Under the pieces are notes generated by a model. That model did no database searches, was not told where the DNA came from, and saw only the letters and a list, made by a program, of their open reading frames with translations. Positions 11,469 through 24,273 of a stretch of DNA of 64,000 nucleotides are shown piece by piece (the first letter of the stretch is position 1; the number at the start of each line of letters is the position of its first letter). This DNA comes from Hydractinia symbiolongicarpus (taxonomy: Eukaryota > Cnidaria > Hydrozoa > Anthoathecata > Hydractiniidae): assembly GCF_029227915.1 (NCBI RefSeq), contig NC_079880.1, positions 31,055,501 to 31,119,500 of the forward strand. The letters are read 5' to 3'. The translations under genes and the position numbers were made by a program.

Positions 11469-14260
11469 CTAGTCGATAAGGCCCGTGGAAAAATCCACTT
11501 AGGCAAAAGGCCAATGAAAAATAGGTTGCTTTAGATGTGTTGCTGACGTCAGTAGTGCATATACAAAAAAAAATGTTCTTAAAATCTTACATCAAATGTC
11601 AAATCGCATTAAATCCTCCACACAAATCTTACACAAAGTAAAAAAGAACAGTTTGCAAGGTGTAAAATATAGTTGATAAAAAGTTACAACAACGACACTC
11701 ACAACATCGACACTCACAACACCAATACTCACAAAACCGACAATAAGAACACCGACAGTTAGATAATAATAATCTCAGAAATAACGCATCTCAAATATGT
11801 ACATCTTAAGTGATTACGTTGAAAACCCTCAGTATTTTATTCTGAAATGTCAAAAAGGAGGCCTGCAAGAGTTAGCGCAAATCAACAAATATATAAGTTA
11901 TTTTACACATTTTAAATATTGTCTTTCCCTTAAAAGATTATACAAAAATATGAAAAAGCCATAGTTTCGAAAACATCAAATTTAAATCTAGAAAAATCAG
12001 TCATTACGGTTGGATACCATCCTCTCCCACAAAAATTTACACAAAATGTAAAGATCAACCAGTTAAGAACACAAAAATTTTCCTTTTTAGTTCCGTACTG
12101 CCCTTTACCAACAATTTTAAACCTAAATGTCAAAAAATCAATGAGCAAAGAATAAACTTGAATCAACAAAGATCATTATTTTGGAAACATTGTATATGGT
12201 TCGTAAACAAAAGTTTACACAAAATGTAAAACAGATCAGTTTTTGAGAAACACATCTAAATCAACAAAAATAAGTTCATTCAGCATCGTATATTGCCATT
12301 ACCCATTAATCTTCTACAAAAAGGTTATGAAACACATCAAAATTTAAAAAAATCAGTGATTTCAGTGCATACAGTCCTCGCGTTTAGATTACAAAATATA
12401 AAAAACAAAAACAGTTTCAGTCAGAACATTAAGTATATAATTTTTTATTATCAGCAAACATTTATCCCTACAAAATTTTGTAAAATTCTCAAGAAAAACA
12501 AAAACGTGAAACCATGGAATTTTCTTCCAGCAAAAATTACATCACATACAGTTAGTTCTCCCAAACAATAATTTATAATACGAAATATAAAGACAAAGTT
12601 GTTTATATAGTCTGAAGATGTACTTAGTGTACGAAAAGCTTAACAAATAAATACTTTTTAACTTTCAAACTCGTTTTATTTTTTCTTAATTAGTAAAATA
12701 TGGCTGTTATTTTTACCGATAAAGACATCAGCTTTACAACAGCTTACAGTGAAGTCTGATTCTACAAAGATTTGTTCTTTCAGTATATATATTGCATGTG
12801 GTCTATTTCCACAAAAGTTTACACAAAATTTCAAAAAAACAGCATTTTGCAACACGAACAATATAAACTGACAACCATACCATCCTCTCAAAAATGTTTT
12901 TAACCCAAAGTCATAAACCCACGTATATATAAATTTCCAATCAAATGTCAAAAACCCTTGTAAAAAAACCTGGCATTTTACATGTAGGCTGACAAAAGTT
13001 TAACAGGATGAGGAAACAAAACAATAAAAAATAACTTAATACACACACTTTAAATTCTATAAAATTTGTTCCACTTGTCATATTGTGGTCCCCTTGTAAA
13101 GTTTACAGGAAATGTGAAAAAATTATTCTCTATGGGCATAAAAATGTGTCACAGTATCCTAAAAGTTCAAGAAAGATTTTGTAGCTATAGCTTGTTGTTA
13201 CATCATAATTCGTGTTCAAAAAAGAAGAGAAGTTTGAGTACTAAGGTAGCTATAAATACCTAAAAAAAGAGGAATAACGACAAAACTCATAGATTAAAGC
13301 TAGCTATGGGATGGAGCCTTGAAGCTAACATTAGCTAGCCAGCTAACAAAACAGTACCTAAGACACCCAGTTAAATATACTTAAGCTGGGGAGACTTAGC
13401 TAAGTCCATAGCTAGCTGTTTATGCTTAGTAAAACATATATAAAGGAAAACAATAGCAATGTAAAAATTATGACATTTGCAGTTAGTTCAACAAACCAAA
13501 ACTTTCTATTTCGCTGGCACATTTGTTTGGTAGCCAGCTAACAGCTTTATGCAGCATTTTGAATTTTAGGACAAATACATTAGTTACGCACCGGGGGATA
13601 CATTAATTATGCAAAAAACAGTAAATGCTAGCTTTTTTATAAAAAACGCGGTAAAACATAAAACTTAAAGAATTTGAAGCTTTTAAGTGACTTTTTCCTG
13701 GCAAATGCGAGTCTGCCTGACACGTAACTCTAGCGACATAAAAACATAACGTCTAAAAATATCAAACTTCTTACTATAGGTGAATCCAAATCGACTTTAA
13801 ACCCAAGCTTTTATTTTCTACTTCTAATTTTTCTTTACTACTTCTAGCTGCAATCTTCACTTTCGAAGTAACTTCTCGTGGCTTCTAACTTTACTTTTGT
13901 ACTTCTACTTCTCCACTTTTACTTTTCTTGCTTTTAATATCTGCACTTTTTTGTGACTAAGGGATCGTCGAAAATAAGACATTTTTTAACCGCTTCTTCA
14001 GTTCGCCTTTTATGTCGAGAACTTTGTGGAGAAATTTTTATGTTTGTTTGTTTTTACGCTAACGGAACTTTTTATTCGAATGCCGTCCCGTTCGAAAGTA
14101 CGTATTTGAACGAATCATACTGCTTATTTTCTATCACGTGGTTTCTAACGGCTGCGAGACAAATGTAAACAAAACAAAAAAACTCGCGCATTCGGGTGGT
14201 AAAAAATATCGTGTTTGCAAAAGTGACAGACAGACACACTTAGCGTATTATTATAAGAGA
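11469..14260 (-). mobile_element. Helitron array unit 5 (long type C)
   Basis: 2792 bases. It has normal ends but a large AT-rich body with degenerate repeats of phrases such as TTTACACAAAATGTAAA and CACATCTAAATCAACAAAAA. Homologous bodies occur at 15500-17000 and 47130-48036. Its small open frames (11930-12169 minus, 12293-12571 plus, 12676-12951 minus, 13066-13263 plus) have no recognisable product. A hammerhead-like motif lies at 12612. A stretch rich in AGCTAGCTA occurs at 13295-13425. Confidence 0.7.
12612..12636 (+). ncRNA. hammerhead-ribozyme-like core motif (candidate)
   Basis: The conserved core words occur in order: CTGAAGA (12612-12618, fits CUGANGA), a short stem GTAC (12620-12623) with its partner GTAC (12629-12632) around a five-base loop, then GAAA (12633-12636). 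Stems I and III are not obvious from the flanks, so catalytic ability is doubtful. Motifs of this type are typical of Penelope-like elements; this may be an old Penelope 3' end inside the Helitron body. An AATAAATA signal follows at about 12647. Confidence 0.35.
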
Positions 14261-14846
14261 CTAGTCGATAAGGCCCGTGGAAAAATCCACTTAGGCAGGA
14301 TAACAGAGAAAAATAACCGTCATTTAAATTTTGATGACGTCAGCAGAGACATGTCAGAACACAAAACTTTTTTTTTCAGAAATGTGTATGCCTGTTACCT
14401 TCATCGTATAGATCTTGAAACGCTGATCAAGAAAATGTATAGGATCGTGTATTTTTGACAAACGGTTGCAGAGATATTAGGGTTTGAAGGTTTTTTGATG
14501 ACGTCATCAACCCGTCCATTCCGAAACAATTTCGGGGACCCAGGTTTGGGAAACTTACCCAAATTGGTCCCAGGTGGTCCCTAGTTACCCACGCGGTGAA
14601 AAAACATTGACGTCACCACCTCGTTTCCAAGTTATTTGGCCTCAAAGTTTTAAGTGCATTGTAATGGCTTCACTAATCTTAATTAACTTTCCTTTGACGT
14701 CAATACTATTTTATCGGTAAAGTTTGGTAAATTACAGAACAATTTTATAGGCGATGTTTTATAGAATTTGTTAAAGAAAATTTTGAAGAATGTAATCCAC
14801 TTTGCAAAAGTGACAGACAGACACACTTAGCGTATATTATAAGAGA
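14261..14846 (-). mobile_element. Helitron array unit 6 (type A)
   Basis: 586 bases, close to unit 3 along its whole length. Confidence 0.75.
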
Positions 14847-15407
14847 CTAGTCGATAAAGCCCGTGAAAAAATCCACTTAGGCAAGACAACAGAGAAAAAC
14901 AACCGTCATTTAAATTTTGATGACGTCAGCAGAGACATGTCAGAACACAAATTTGTATACCTGTTGCATTCATCGCATGGATCTTGAAATGCTGATCAAT
15001 AAAATGTATAGGAACATGAACTTTTGACAAACGGTTGCAGAGATATTGTGGTTTGAAGGTTTTTTGATGACGTCATCAACCCGTTCATTCCGAACCGGAT
15101 TTGGAGACCCAGGTTTGGGAAAATTACCCAAATTGGTCCTAGGTGGTCCCTAGTTACCCACGCGTTGTAAAAACATTGACGTCACCACCTCGTTTCCAAG
15201 TTATTTGCCCTCAAAGTTTTAGGTGCACTGTAATGGCTTCATTAATTTAATATAGGATATTGACGTTAAAATAGTGTTATTGACGTTGCGCCGTAACGAC
15301 AGAATATTTACCATATTAGACATGCATTTTTCGGCAACATCACAGGAAAATGAAAACATCCATTTTGCCTGTCACAGAGACACGGAACTGGCGTATTATT
15401 ATAGAGA
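14847..15407 (-). mobile_element. Helitron array unit 7 (type A variant)
   Basis: 561 bases. Its 5'-end third differs from the other type A units and instead carries TTTTTCGGCAACATCA and TTGCCTGTCACAGAG, a variant also seen at the end of unit 8 and in the second array. Confidence 0.72.
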
Positions 15408-17559
15408 CTAGTCGATTAGGCCCGTGGAAAAATCCACTTAGGCAGAAAAACAATTGAAAAGTTCTGTCATTTGAATTTTGATGACATCAGCAAATATTTC
15501 AGTATATTGAATATGCCTTTTACTAAAAAAAATAATCTGAAAATGCATAAAAGAAAGTATATAAGTCATAATTTAACAAAAAAGTTCTTAAAATCTAACA
15601 CAAAATATCAAATGTCAAATCGCATGAAATCCTCCCAACAAAACTTCAGACAAAATATGAAAAACAACGGCGTGCAAGGTGTAAAATCTAGTTAGTAGAA
15701 AGTTACAACATTGACAGTCACAACCCAGACAGTTACGACAACAATAATAATAATGTCAGAAATAACACATATCTCAAATATGTATACATCTTATTATGTG
15801 ATTATGTTGAAAACCTTCAATATTTTAATCTGAAGTGTCGAAAAGAAAGGCTTGCAACAGTAAGCACAGATCTATGAAATAAGTTCTTTACCCATTTTAA
15901 ACATTGTCTTTTCCCTAAATGCTTATACAACAATACAACCTGAACAATATCAAAAAGCCAAACTTAAACAAACACAAAACACCTAAAAACAAAAAGTTAA
16001 ACTTTGAAAAATCATTTATTCGGTTGCATACCATCCTCTCCCGCAAAAATATGCACAAAATGTAAAAATTAACCGGTTAACAAAACAATTTTTTGTCTCA
16101 TGATCCGTACTGACTTTACCAAACATTTTAACCTGAAATGTCGAAAAAGCAATGAGCAAGGAGTAAATTTCAAATCAACAAAAATCATTATTTTGAAAAC
16201 ATTGTATATATATATATGGTCCTTCCTCACAAAAGTTTATATACAATAAATGTAGAACACAAAGGTTTATGAGGAGCAAATCAAAATATGAACAAAAATC
16301 AGTTCAATTGGCATGTTCCATATTGTCTTCAGCCATAAAATCTTCCACAAAATTGATATGAAACCCATCAAATTCAACTCAGAAAAAGCAGTCATTTAAG
16401 TGCATACAAAAATACAACTTGTAGAATATCAAATTATTATTTTTAGTATATATAATTGCATATGGTCCTCCCTCACAACAGTTAAATTTTTGCACTAAAT
16501 TTGCAACACAAAATACAAATTCTAAATAATTCCTATGGTTTTCCTCAAAAGTTTAATCAAAATATAAAAGATGAGAGGTGAACGACAAAATCAAAGTTTG
16601 CAGAATTTAATTATTTTGGTATATATATGTCTATTGATATATGCCCTTTATAACAATATTTCAATCCCAAATGTGAAAAAGAAAAACAGTTTGCAACAAA
16701 ATCAGTTATTGCATACACTTTTTCTCCACAAAAGTGTAAAAAAAGAATGGTTGTAGGAAATACTTCTGATTCAACAAAAATCAGTATTTGCATCTTGTAC
16801 TCATTAAATATTACCCAAAATTTCAAAAAACTGTGATTTGGAACGCATCAAATTTATAAATAGAGAGGGATCAGTCATTTCGGTATGTTGTACAGAGTCC
16901 TGCCCGGTAAGAATTTATACAAAATATAAAAAAACGCAAGTTTTTTCGGTGTTGTACTCCCTCAAAAAAGTTGAAACTTTTCTTAATTGAGACAAAATGC
17001 CATAAACAAAAACATTTTAGTCAGAACATCTAGAACAACAAAAATCACTACACTTAAGGTACCAGAATTACTACATGTTATGTACATGTTATGTAGCTAC
17101 AGCAGCTAATAGCTGGTCACTTAAATATAAACTGGAGACTTAGCTAGGTATAAAGAACATGGCTACATATTTGTTGGTGTGGTTGATGCTAGCTAACAAA
17201 CATGTCTCGCATCAATAATATCATCAAAACTTTAAAAAACATAAACAAACCTTACAGAAACCTTTCTATACTTCATTTATATACCATGCCCCTTTTTAAA
17301 TGCTTTTGTAAAGATTTATTTTGAAGGCAAGAGAAGACAAATGCTTAAAAAGGACAGCCATCTTTTTTGCAAACACAATTTCCGTTACTTTGTGCTAGAA
17401 CTTCATTTAACAAACCACACAAAACTCGCGGCTTTTCTCGACAAAGAAGACATATTTTTTTCGGCAACATCAAAGATTTTTTTCGGCGACATCAAAGGAA
17501 AATGACGATATCAACTTTGCCTGTTACAGACACACGGAACTGGCTTATTAATATAGAGA
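15408..17559 (-). mobile_element. Helitron array unit 8 (long type C)
   Basis: 2152 bases with the same AT-rich body as unit 5 (matching text begins at about 15555) and the variant 5' end TCTCTATATTAATAAGCCAG at 17559, next to host T. This is the 5'-most unit of the array. The small frames inside (15471-15695, 16571-16756, 16611-16826 minus, 17367-17588) are not recognisable genes. Confidence 0.72.
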
Positions 17560-18798
17560 TTATACCATCTTTCATTCGGAATAAGTAAAATAAAAAAAAA
17601 ATTACGATTCTTCTTTGTCATAGCAAAGACAAATGTTGCCTTAAGCGAAATATGGAAACTTCTGAAGATTAATTGTTTGATTTCACCGATTGTTGAGCTT
17701 GTATGGTATGAGGAAACGTTAATTCTAACAGTTGATGTACATTGGAATCTTAAAATGATGTCCTACATGGAGAGATGTCTGCTATAATGTTCTTGTTACA
17801 TGGATATTTTGTTATGGGAGTTAGATGGTTATTTTAACTTGTCGTGGAAAAAGTGTAAGGAAGCTTCTTTTAGGAAGTTCAACTGTGTAAGCAACATCAT
17901 GCGCTTTTTATTGTTGTTAAAAAAAGCTCAACATATTAATATGAAAGTACGTTACTTGAAATTGCTTACACTCTTAACTGATCGAAAGAAGGAAATCGAA
18001 GCGCTGAGTTTCTATATGTGTCACTCAGACTTTGTTTAAAGTTTAAATCAAAAACCTTTGCCCCTAATGAACCACAATATAAAGCGACCAAACTTTTCGC
18101 ACAAAAAAAAATCTGAAAAAAACTTACTTTAAAAGTGGACAGCTGACAGAGTCAATCAACCTTTACAAGATAAAACGGTGAGTAATTGAATACACGAGAG
18201 TATTTACATACTCACACACGTTCTAGAATAATTCAAGATGAGTTTTTTTAAGAAAATAGTAGAAAACTTTAATTCGGCCCTGTTTCAGTTTGTCAAGGTT
18301 CTCATTGCCATTTTTCTTGTTTATAAACTATTCATTTATCTTTACCCTTAAAAATAACCCTCTTTATTTAATGCGCATAATGTAATTGGAATTGTCAGTA
18401 GATTATCGCCTTGTCATAATACATAAAAACAAAGAAATGCTGCTGAAATTTTATTAAAATTCCGAGCCAGTTCTGGTACTACAATTTGACATTTGAGCAT
18501 TTAAATATTAGCTATTTCCAGTAGGAATCAGGAACTAACTTGTCTAATTTTACTGATGCAAAGAATCACTGGTCTATTTTGCTAGTAAGCAACCTTCATC
18601 AATTTTGAAGTGTTACAAATGCTCCTTGCAATGAGGATGAAAACACGTGGAAGAAACCACATATTTGATTGGATAGATAATTATTTGAACAGCGTTATTA
18701 AGAATAGCTTTTAGTAGGTATGTTTTCTGGAAACGGAATTAAACGCTCTCATTATTGGTTTACTTTAATATGCTGCAGCTATTTAGACATGTTTCTAT
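17560..18798. other. no recognisable gene
   Basis: A 79-residue plus-strand frame (17800-18039) has some coding character (LLWELDGYFNLSWKKCK) but no recognisable domain and no clear splice sites. Nothing else was seen. Confidence 0.35.
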
Positions 18799-18963
18799 CT
18801 AGTCGTTAACATGTGAAAAATTCTACCGGTTCGCCGGACCATTAAAATTCCACGGGAATTTATTCTTCAAAACAAAGTGGATAAAAATATTTTGCACTTT
18901 CTGTTTATGGTACGACATTATTACCCGAGCACAGACAGAATACGGTTATTATTAATATAGAGA
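18799..18963 (-). mobile_element. solo short Helitron-like element (165 bp)
   Basis: On the minus strand it starts TCTCTATATTAATAATAACC and ends TTAACGACTAG, the same ends as the large array with a short unrelated interior. The 3' flank is A instead of the expected T, so the right host boundary is slightly degraded. Confidence 0.65.
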
Positions 18964-21900
18964 TAAATGTAATATTCATAATCCTCATTGGAACAGAAAA
19001 CAATCTGTGTACCGAACTCAACCTCGTCCCCAGGGCCTTTTGCTTTTTGACATTGAGGCCAGGAGCGAAAATAACCGTGGTGCAGGCGGGTGAGCTCTGT
19101 AATGCGATTGGTTTACACATTACATTGATGATTTATTCGCGCGAAATACTATAAAGAAATTACTATAAAGATGGCAGATTTTATTACAAAAACATTAAAA
19201 GATTATGAGAAATGTTCACAAAAAGATTAACTAAAAAGCGGTGAGCTAAACAGTAAATATTTTTATGAAAGATTTTATTTTGGCAGATTTTCATTGACAT
19301 TTTGAATAAAAATTAGGGTTCTTTTTAAAGCTTTGTAAAAACATGACTTTTGGCAATTTTTGGCTGGATGAGAAAATAAGACATCTATCTTGCTAATGTA
19401 TGTACATAGACAGGCGTAATAAGCCATTACTAAATAAAATTAAGTCTTATTTTTATTTATAATTCCACTTAATAAACAGGTGCTCTTCCAAAAGTGTAGT
19501 TTTAGCCAGACCAGCTAATGTATTTAAAATAACCGATATGACTACTTAACAACAAGTTCAAAGTTTTGCTAGCAGACAAGGAGTGTTACGTAATTATTGA
19601 ACGGTCCCTATCTATACAATATATAACACATTTAAGTGATAAAAAGTGGAATAGTCTCTCCTCTTGGGTCAAGCAGTTACATTGCTAAGAAGCCTTTCTT
19701 GATCACAAGTTTCTTAGCTGGTTATTTTTTAGCACCTAGCACTTTTATTTTACCAACGCAGTTCGGAAAATTAGAACCAGACCTCGACCCTTCGGATCAT
19801 GTTTATCAGTAGTGAATCTATCATGCTAAAGCGCATTATATTGCTTTTAAACGCAGGATATATTGCTTCCAAGAAAACTTTTGACATAAATCCAACTGGG
19901 AAAGTTGCTAGCTGAGGGAAGGGAAATGAAGTGATCGCAGCGTAGTGTAGATATAAGGACTAAAGGTTGCTAAGAAATATGCTAATTTTGACCCAAATAA
20001 AAATCTGTATTATCAACTGGGTTGCTTATTATATTGGAAACATATTTTCTACTCAGCTTTCCAACTATCTAAGCCAGCTTTAGTTTTGTTTTTTATTGAC
20101 TATATAACTAGCTAGATGCCTAAGACTTACATTTTTTTCCCAAGGAGGTACTCGACTTGTAAAATATAAAAACTAGACAGTAAATTAAGCTATAGGTTGT
20201 CTTGTATCAGCACATTCCAACAAAATCAGCTCTATCTAATCACACGCTACCCCATTTTGTTCATTAATAATGCTTTTAAAAGACTTTATCGCTATAAAAT
20301 ACTGTTTCAGATGAATAAATAATAACCTGGTTTATAATAAATCTTTCTAAGATCACGCGTTAAAAAACATCAAAAACAAAAATACACCGTCTTGGACATG
20401 TGAAGAAGGGAGATTCGATCAAGCTACTTTTACTAGCCGTAGAAACTGTAACAGCGAGACAAATCAATAATTATTCATATTCTGATTATAAAAAGCGGTA
20501 GACTGTACCACGGTCTTGTTTAGCCAACAAGTAAGCGATAGCGGCTTTGAACTATTTATTGCTAAAACGAAGGCGATAATTATACGACATCTGAATTATA
20601 TAAGGCCTTATACCCCATTTACACCTGTGGTTTTTACAAAACCATGTTTTACAGGGACGGGGGAGGGGCTTAGTTATAGTGGTAGATTTTGAGATTTTAG
20701 TGACAATCAACAAGCGAAGCGAGTTGCCGAAATAGCTGAGTTCCAGGGAGCGCTTTAGCCCCCAAGATGGAAATCAACACATATTTAGAGCCCTAAAACA
20801 CGCAAGACAGCTATTTTTTATGCAGTTATAGAGACACTTATTGGCAAAAATTATTACTTAGCAAAAAATTCCCTGTTTTACATATACATGCAATGTTTTT
20901 AGTGAAGCCAGTTTTGATAAACGTAGTTATAATTTCGTGTTTGCTGGGTTTTGAACTTTAGGTTGGAATGGTACACGACTTTTAATGAAAACCAGTTAAT
21001 TAAAAACTAGCTTAAATCAAACCAGCTTTTGGCGTGCATAAAGACACGACTTTATATTGAGGAAAAGCAAATCTAAAAGTGCTTTGGACCAAAAACATAA
21101 TGGTTAACAGAGAAAAAAATTTATAACTTTTCCTTGAAGGAAACATATATGGACAAAAAATTTCATTCGAGGAAAAACAACAACATGAGAAAAGCGATTA
21201 AAACTAATACACTCTTGCGTTAACTGACTGGTTGAATTAATTTATTTTGTAGCTTTCTTTTTCGTGCTAAGGATTCTCTCGTGCAATTGCAACACCAAAA
21301 CCTTTGTCACAATCACATGATAAAATCCTTCTGTGACCACAAAAGATACTGCATGCACAAAGCGTCAATATGAAAGTGGCGTGTGTAAAAAGTATTGTCA
21401 TGTACGGAGTACTGCATGATGTCATGTGTGTGTTTTCATTGAGATTTATCTTCATGGTGATTTTCGGCGCAGGGAATTTAATAAAAGTTGTCATATCTAT
21501 AACTATCGCTAATAAAATCAATAGAATTGTAATCTTCCCTGATTATTTCACCATAACGTAATTACATTAACGAGCTGGTTTATATTAACAACAACAACGT
21601 GTGGCTTCTCTCCCAGATTTATGTTGAAACTTAACAACCAAACTTAGCTATATGACGACAAAAATTTATCAAATTGTAGGAACTTGAACTTGAACAAATC
21701 TCACAACAGTGTGGATAGCGCATGAAGATAAAAGAAGAAATAAACTTTTGTAAAGTCTAAAGAAAAAACGATTGTGGGTAACAATTTAAACCCACAGCTA
21801 CCACACGTGGATTTGTTTACAAAAAACTCAAGTAATAGCTCTGTGTTGAAAAAGGTATTTTGCAGAACACGTGTCAGCGGCAAGAAAATAAAAAAAATTA

Positions 21901-22814
21901 TTTGATTTATATAGCGGACACTTTAACCTGTATATTATATTGATGTCTAGGATAATCCTTTTTAATTAACTTAATGAAAACCTATGGTCATTCATACACT
22001 CGCACGTTCTTACCCAATTAAACAACTTACGAGAAACATTAAAAGTTACGCTAGGCGCTTGGAAACACGTGGCTAAGTATTGTAAAAATTTCAGATAAAT
22101 AAACGTGGCAGATAAAATTTTCTTCGAATATATTAAGCTTTACCTTTGTCAAGCATCTTGCTTTACATCTTGCGCTTGCAAATACGAAACTGTTTACCGT
22201 TGGTGTGCTAAACGAAGCATGTACCGACAAAATTGCTAACATAAAAACAAACCAACAGTCAACCATCCTGAGATATATAGAACTATAGTTTATGGATTGT
22301 GCCAAAGTTTTTATGTTTGCTTCTCATATCCTTCCTGCGAGAGAAATTAGACTAATTTGTGCCTAGATCTGAGACTGAATATAAAAGATCTGACCATGGA
22401 ATCATTATCCGTGAAATACGCTTTCTAATTTTATTCGATTAAGGAATTAAGCCTCCTCCGTTGTTGATTTTTGAAGTACTTGTTGTGCACAGAAAAAACC
22501 GTAGGAGAAAAAATGTACCTTAAAGACGTTCAAAATTACGTTTTGTTTTTTGTACTAAAAAATACGGTTGTATGTTTATTAATATTGTATTGACGAATCG
22601 TCATAAATCAAAATGTTATACCTTCCCATTTTAATTGACATTAAAATATTTTTGTCTCGCTACCTTTTCGGTCTCGCTGTTGAATTATGGCAAGTCGGCG
22701 TTTTAATGCGCATCGATAGTAGAAAGTATGTATGAAAGTGGAACAAAATGAAAACCGATATGTGATACTGTAAATAATTTAAATAAATAAAAGCCGTTTA
22801 CTAGGTATTTTTCG
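18964..22814. other. no recognisable gene
   Basis: AT-rich sequence with scattered short frames (18905-19120 minus, 21267-21521 minus, 21370-21561 plus, 22051-22305 minus). A GC-richer patch at 19018-19105 looks like part of a dispersed repeat. No domain or exon chain was recognised. Confidence 0.4.
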
Positions 22815-23319
22815 ATGCGTGATAATAGAAAACATCTATCTACTACGATGCGTGATAATAGAAAACATCTATCTACTACGATGCGTGATAATAGAAAACA
22901 TCCAATTACTACGATGCATGATAATAGTAAACTTCCATCTACTACGATGCGTGATAATAGAAAACACCTATCTACTACGATGCGTGATAATAGAAAACAT
23001 CTATCTACTACGATGCGTGATAATAGAAAACATCCAATTACTACGATGCGTGATAATAGAAAACATCCATCTACTACGATGCGTGATAATAGAAAACATC
23101 CATCTACTACGATGCGTGATAATAGAAAACACCTATCTACTACGATGCGTGATAATAGAAAACATCCATCTACTACGATGCGTGATAATAGAAAACATCC
23201 ATCTACTACGATGCGTGATAATAGAAAACATCCATCTACTACGATGCGTGATAATAGAAAACATCTATCTACTACGATGCGCGATAATAGAAAACATCTA
23301 TCCACTACGATGCGTGATA
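22815..23319. repeat. 33-bp minisatellite, 15 full units
   Basis: Fifteen tandem 33-base units starting ATGCGTGATAATAGAAAAC, plus a partial sixteenth at 23310. Variation is concentrated in the last third of the unit (CATCTATC, CATCCATC, CATCCAAT and CACCTATC types). Unit 4 is the most diverged and unit 15 has two private changes. Because 33 is a multiple of three and the unit has no stop in several frames, long open frames appear on both strands; I do not call them genes. Confidence 0.95.
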
Positions 23320-24161
23320 GGTATGGAAAAACATTCCCGTTCGAAAATATATTTTGAGTAGAACTACAAAGTACTTTTGAGTGTTATCTCAAATAGCTTT
23401 TGGGGTGATAATGCAGAAATACGACATTTTTCAGTCAAATATTTTACTAAGTTAAGTGTCGAGAGCAAGAAAATGGAATTGAAAAAGAAGTGTGATATAT
23501 TTGTGCTGTCCGAATCTCTCATATAATAAAGAAATGTTTAATTGCACACGTTTTTTTATAAGAAAAGTGACTTTTGATAAAGCCATTGAAGTCTATAAAT
23601 ATAATAAAAAATGGGTATAGATATCAACAAGCTGAATGATTAGCTGCAATTTTTGACAGACAGCCTAATATTCTTATGGAGTTTGTTGAAAAAAACCTTG
23701 TAGACATTAAAGTTTATGATCTATGAAGCAACAAAGACGTCATTTGTGAAAGCTTGAATGGCTAGAAAAAACCCAGCGGGAACAACATTTTGTTTTGTTG
23801 AGTACATGTGAGTGAGAGCTGTCTTAATGATCGGCAGAAGTAATAATATCCTCACTCAATGCAATAAAAGATTTCATATCAAACTTAACCGTTGTAACTT
23901 ACGATGCCTATGGGATTAAAATTAAAAGAGAAAAGAGAGAAAATTAAAGTCCAGACATATCAAATATTAATTTTGTGTGAACAAAAACAAAAAAATCATT
24001 GCTCGCCATTTTGCATTGATGATAAGATGACGAAATGGCATGCTGCAATAACAATACTTGTCTTAAGGCAGTCTTTAAGTAATTTTAAAAATAATATTAT
24101 AAAATATGCATTGGTTAGTTCGACTAAATTTACACAGTACAGGCATACCTTGTTTAAACGT
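23320..24161. other. no recognisable gene
   Basis: AT-rich. The only frame of note (23904-24224) runs into the hairpin below and has no recognisable domain. Confidence 0.4.
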
Positions 24162-24273
24162 CGTATATTTTTCGAGTTCTTTAACTATTGCAGAAAATTA
24201 TCTTACTCGCCTGGAGGTTCGTAAAATAATTTTCTGTAATAGTTGAAGAACTCGAAAACTCGAAAAATATACG
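24162..24273. repeat. long inverted repeat / RNA-like hairpin
   Basis: The left arm (24162-24201) and right arm (24226-24273) are inverted copies separated by a 24-base loop. The right arm carries an extra eight bases (a tandem duplication of TTTTCGAG). The two remaining differences between the arms would be G-U pairs in a plus-strand RNA, so about 40 pairs could form with one bulge. A foldback transposon end or a small-RNA precursor are both possible. Confidence 0.7.

Larger units (their letters stand above)
8828..17559 (-). mobile_element. head-to-tail array of eight non-autonomous Helitron-like units
   Basis: Eight units on the minus strand are joined directly, the CTAG 3' end of one abutting the TCTATA/TCTCTATA 5' end of the next with no base between. 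Junctions are at 9401/9402, 10136/10137, 10725/10726, 11468/11469, 14260/14261, 14846/14847 and 15407/15408. The whole array is flanked on the plus strand by A (8827) and T (17560), so it occupies a single AT target. Each unit has a small hairpin (GTGGA..TCCAC) about 11-12 bases before CTAG. Unit lengths are 574, 735, 589, 743, 2792, 586, 561 and 2152. No Rep/helicase gene is present, so the units would depend on an enzyme made elsewhere. Rolling-circle replication that reads past the terminator is the known way Helitrons make such arrays. Confidence 0.8.

Noticed and set aside
11930-13263. Small open frames in the AT-rich Helitron body
   Set aside because: They overlap repeats present three times in the window with different breaks in each, and none is conserved as a frame.
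22815-23319. CRISPR-like regular spacing
   Set aside because: The units are contiguous with no unique spacers and the host is an animal.
22703-23361. Three long open frames of 180-200 residues over the 33-bp repeat
   Set aside because: They exist on both strands at once because the unit length is a multiple of three without stops. No start context, splice site or domain supports any of them.
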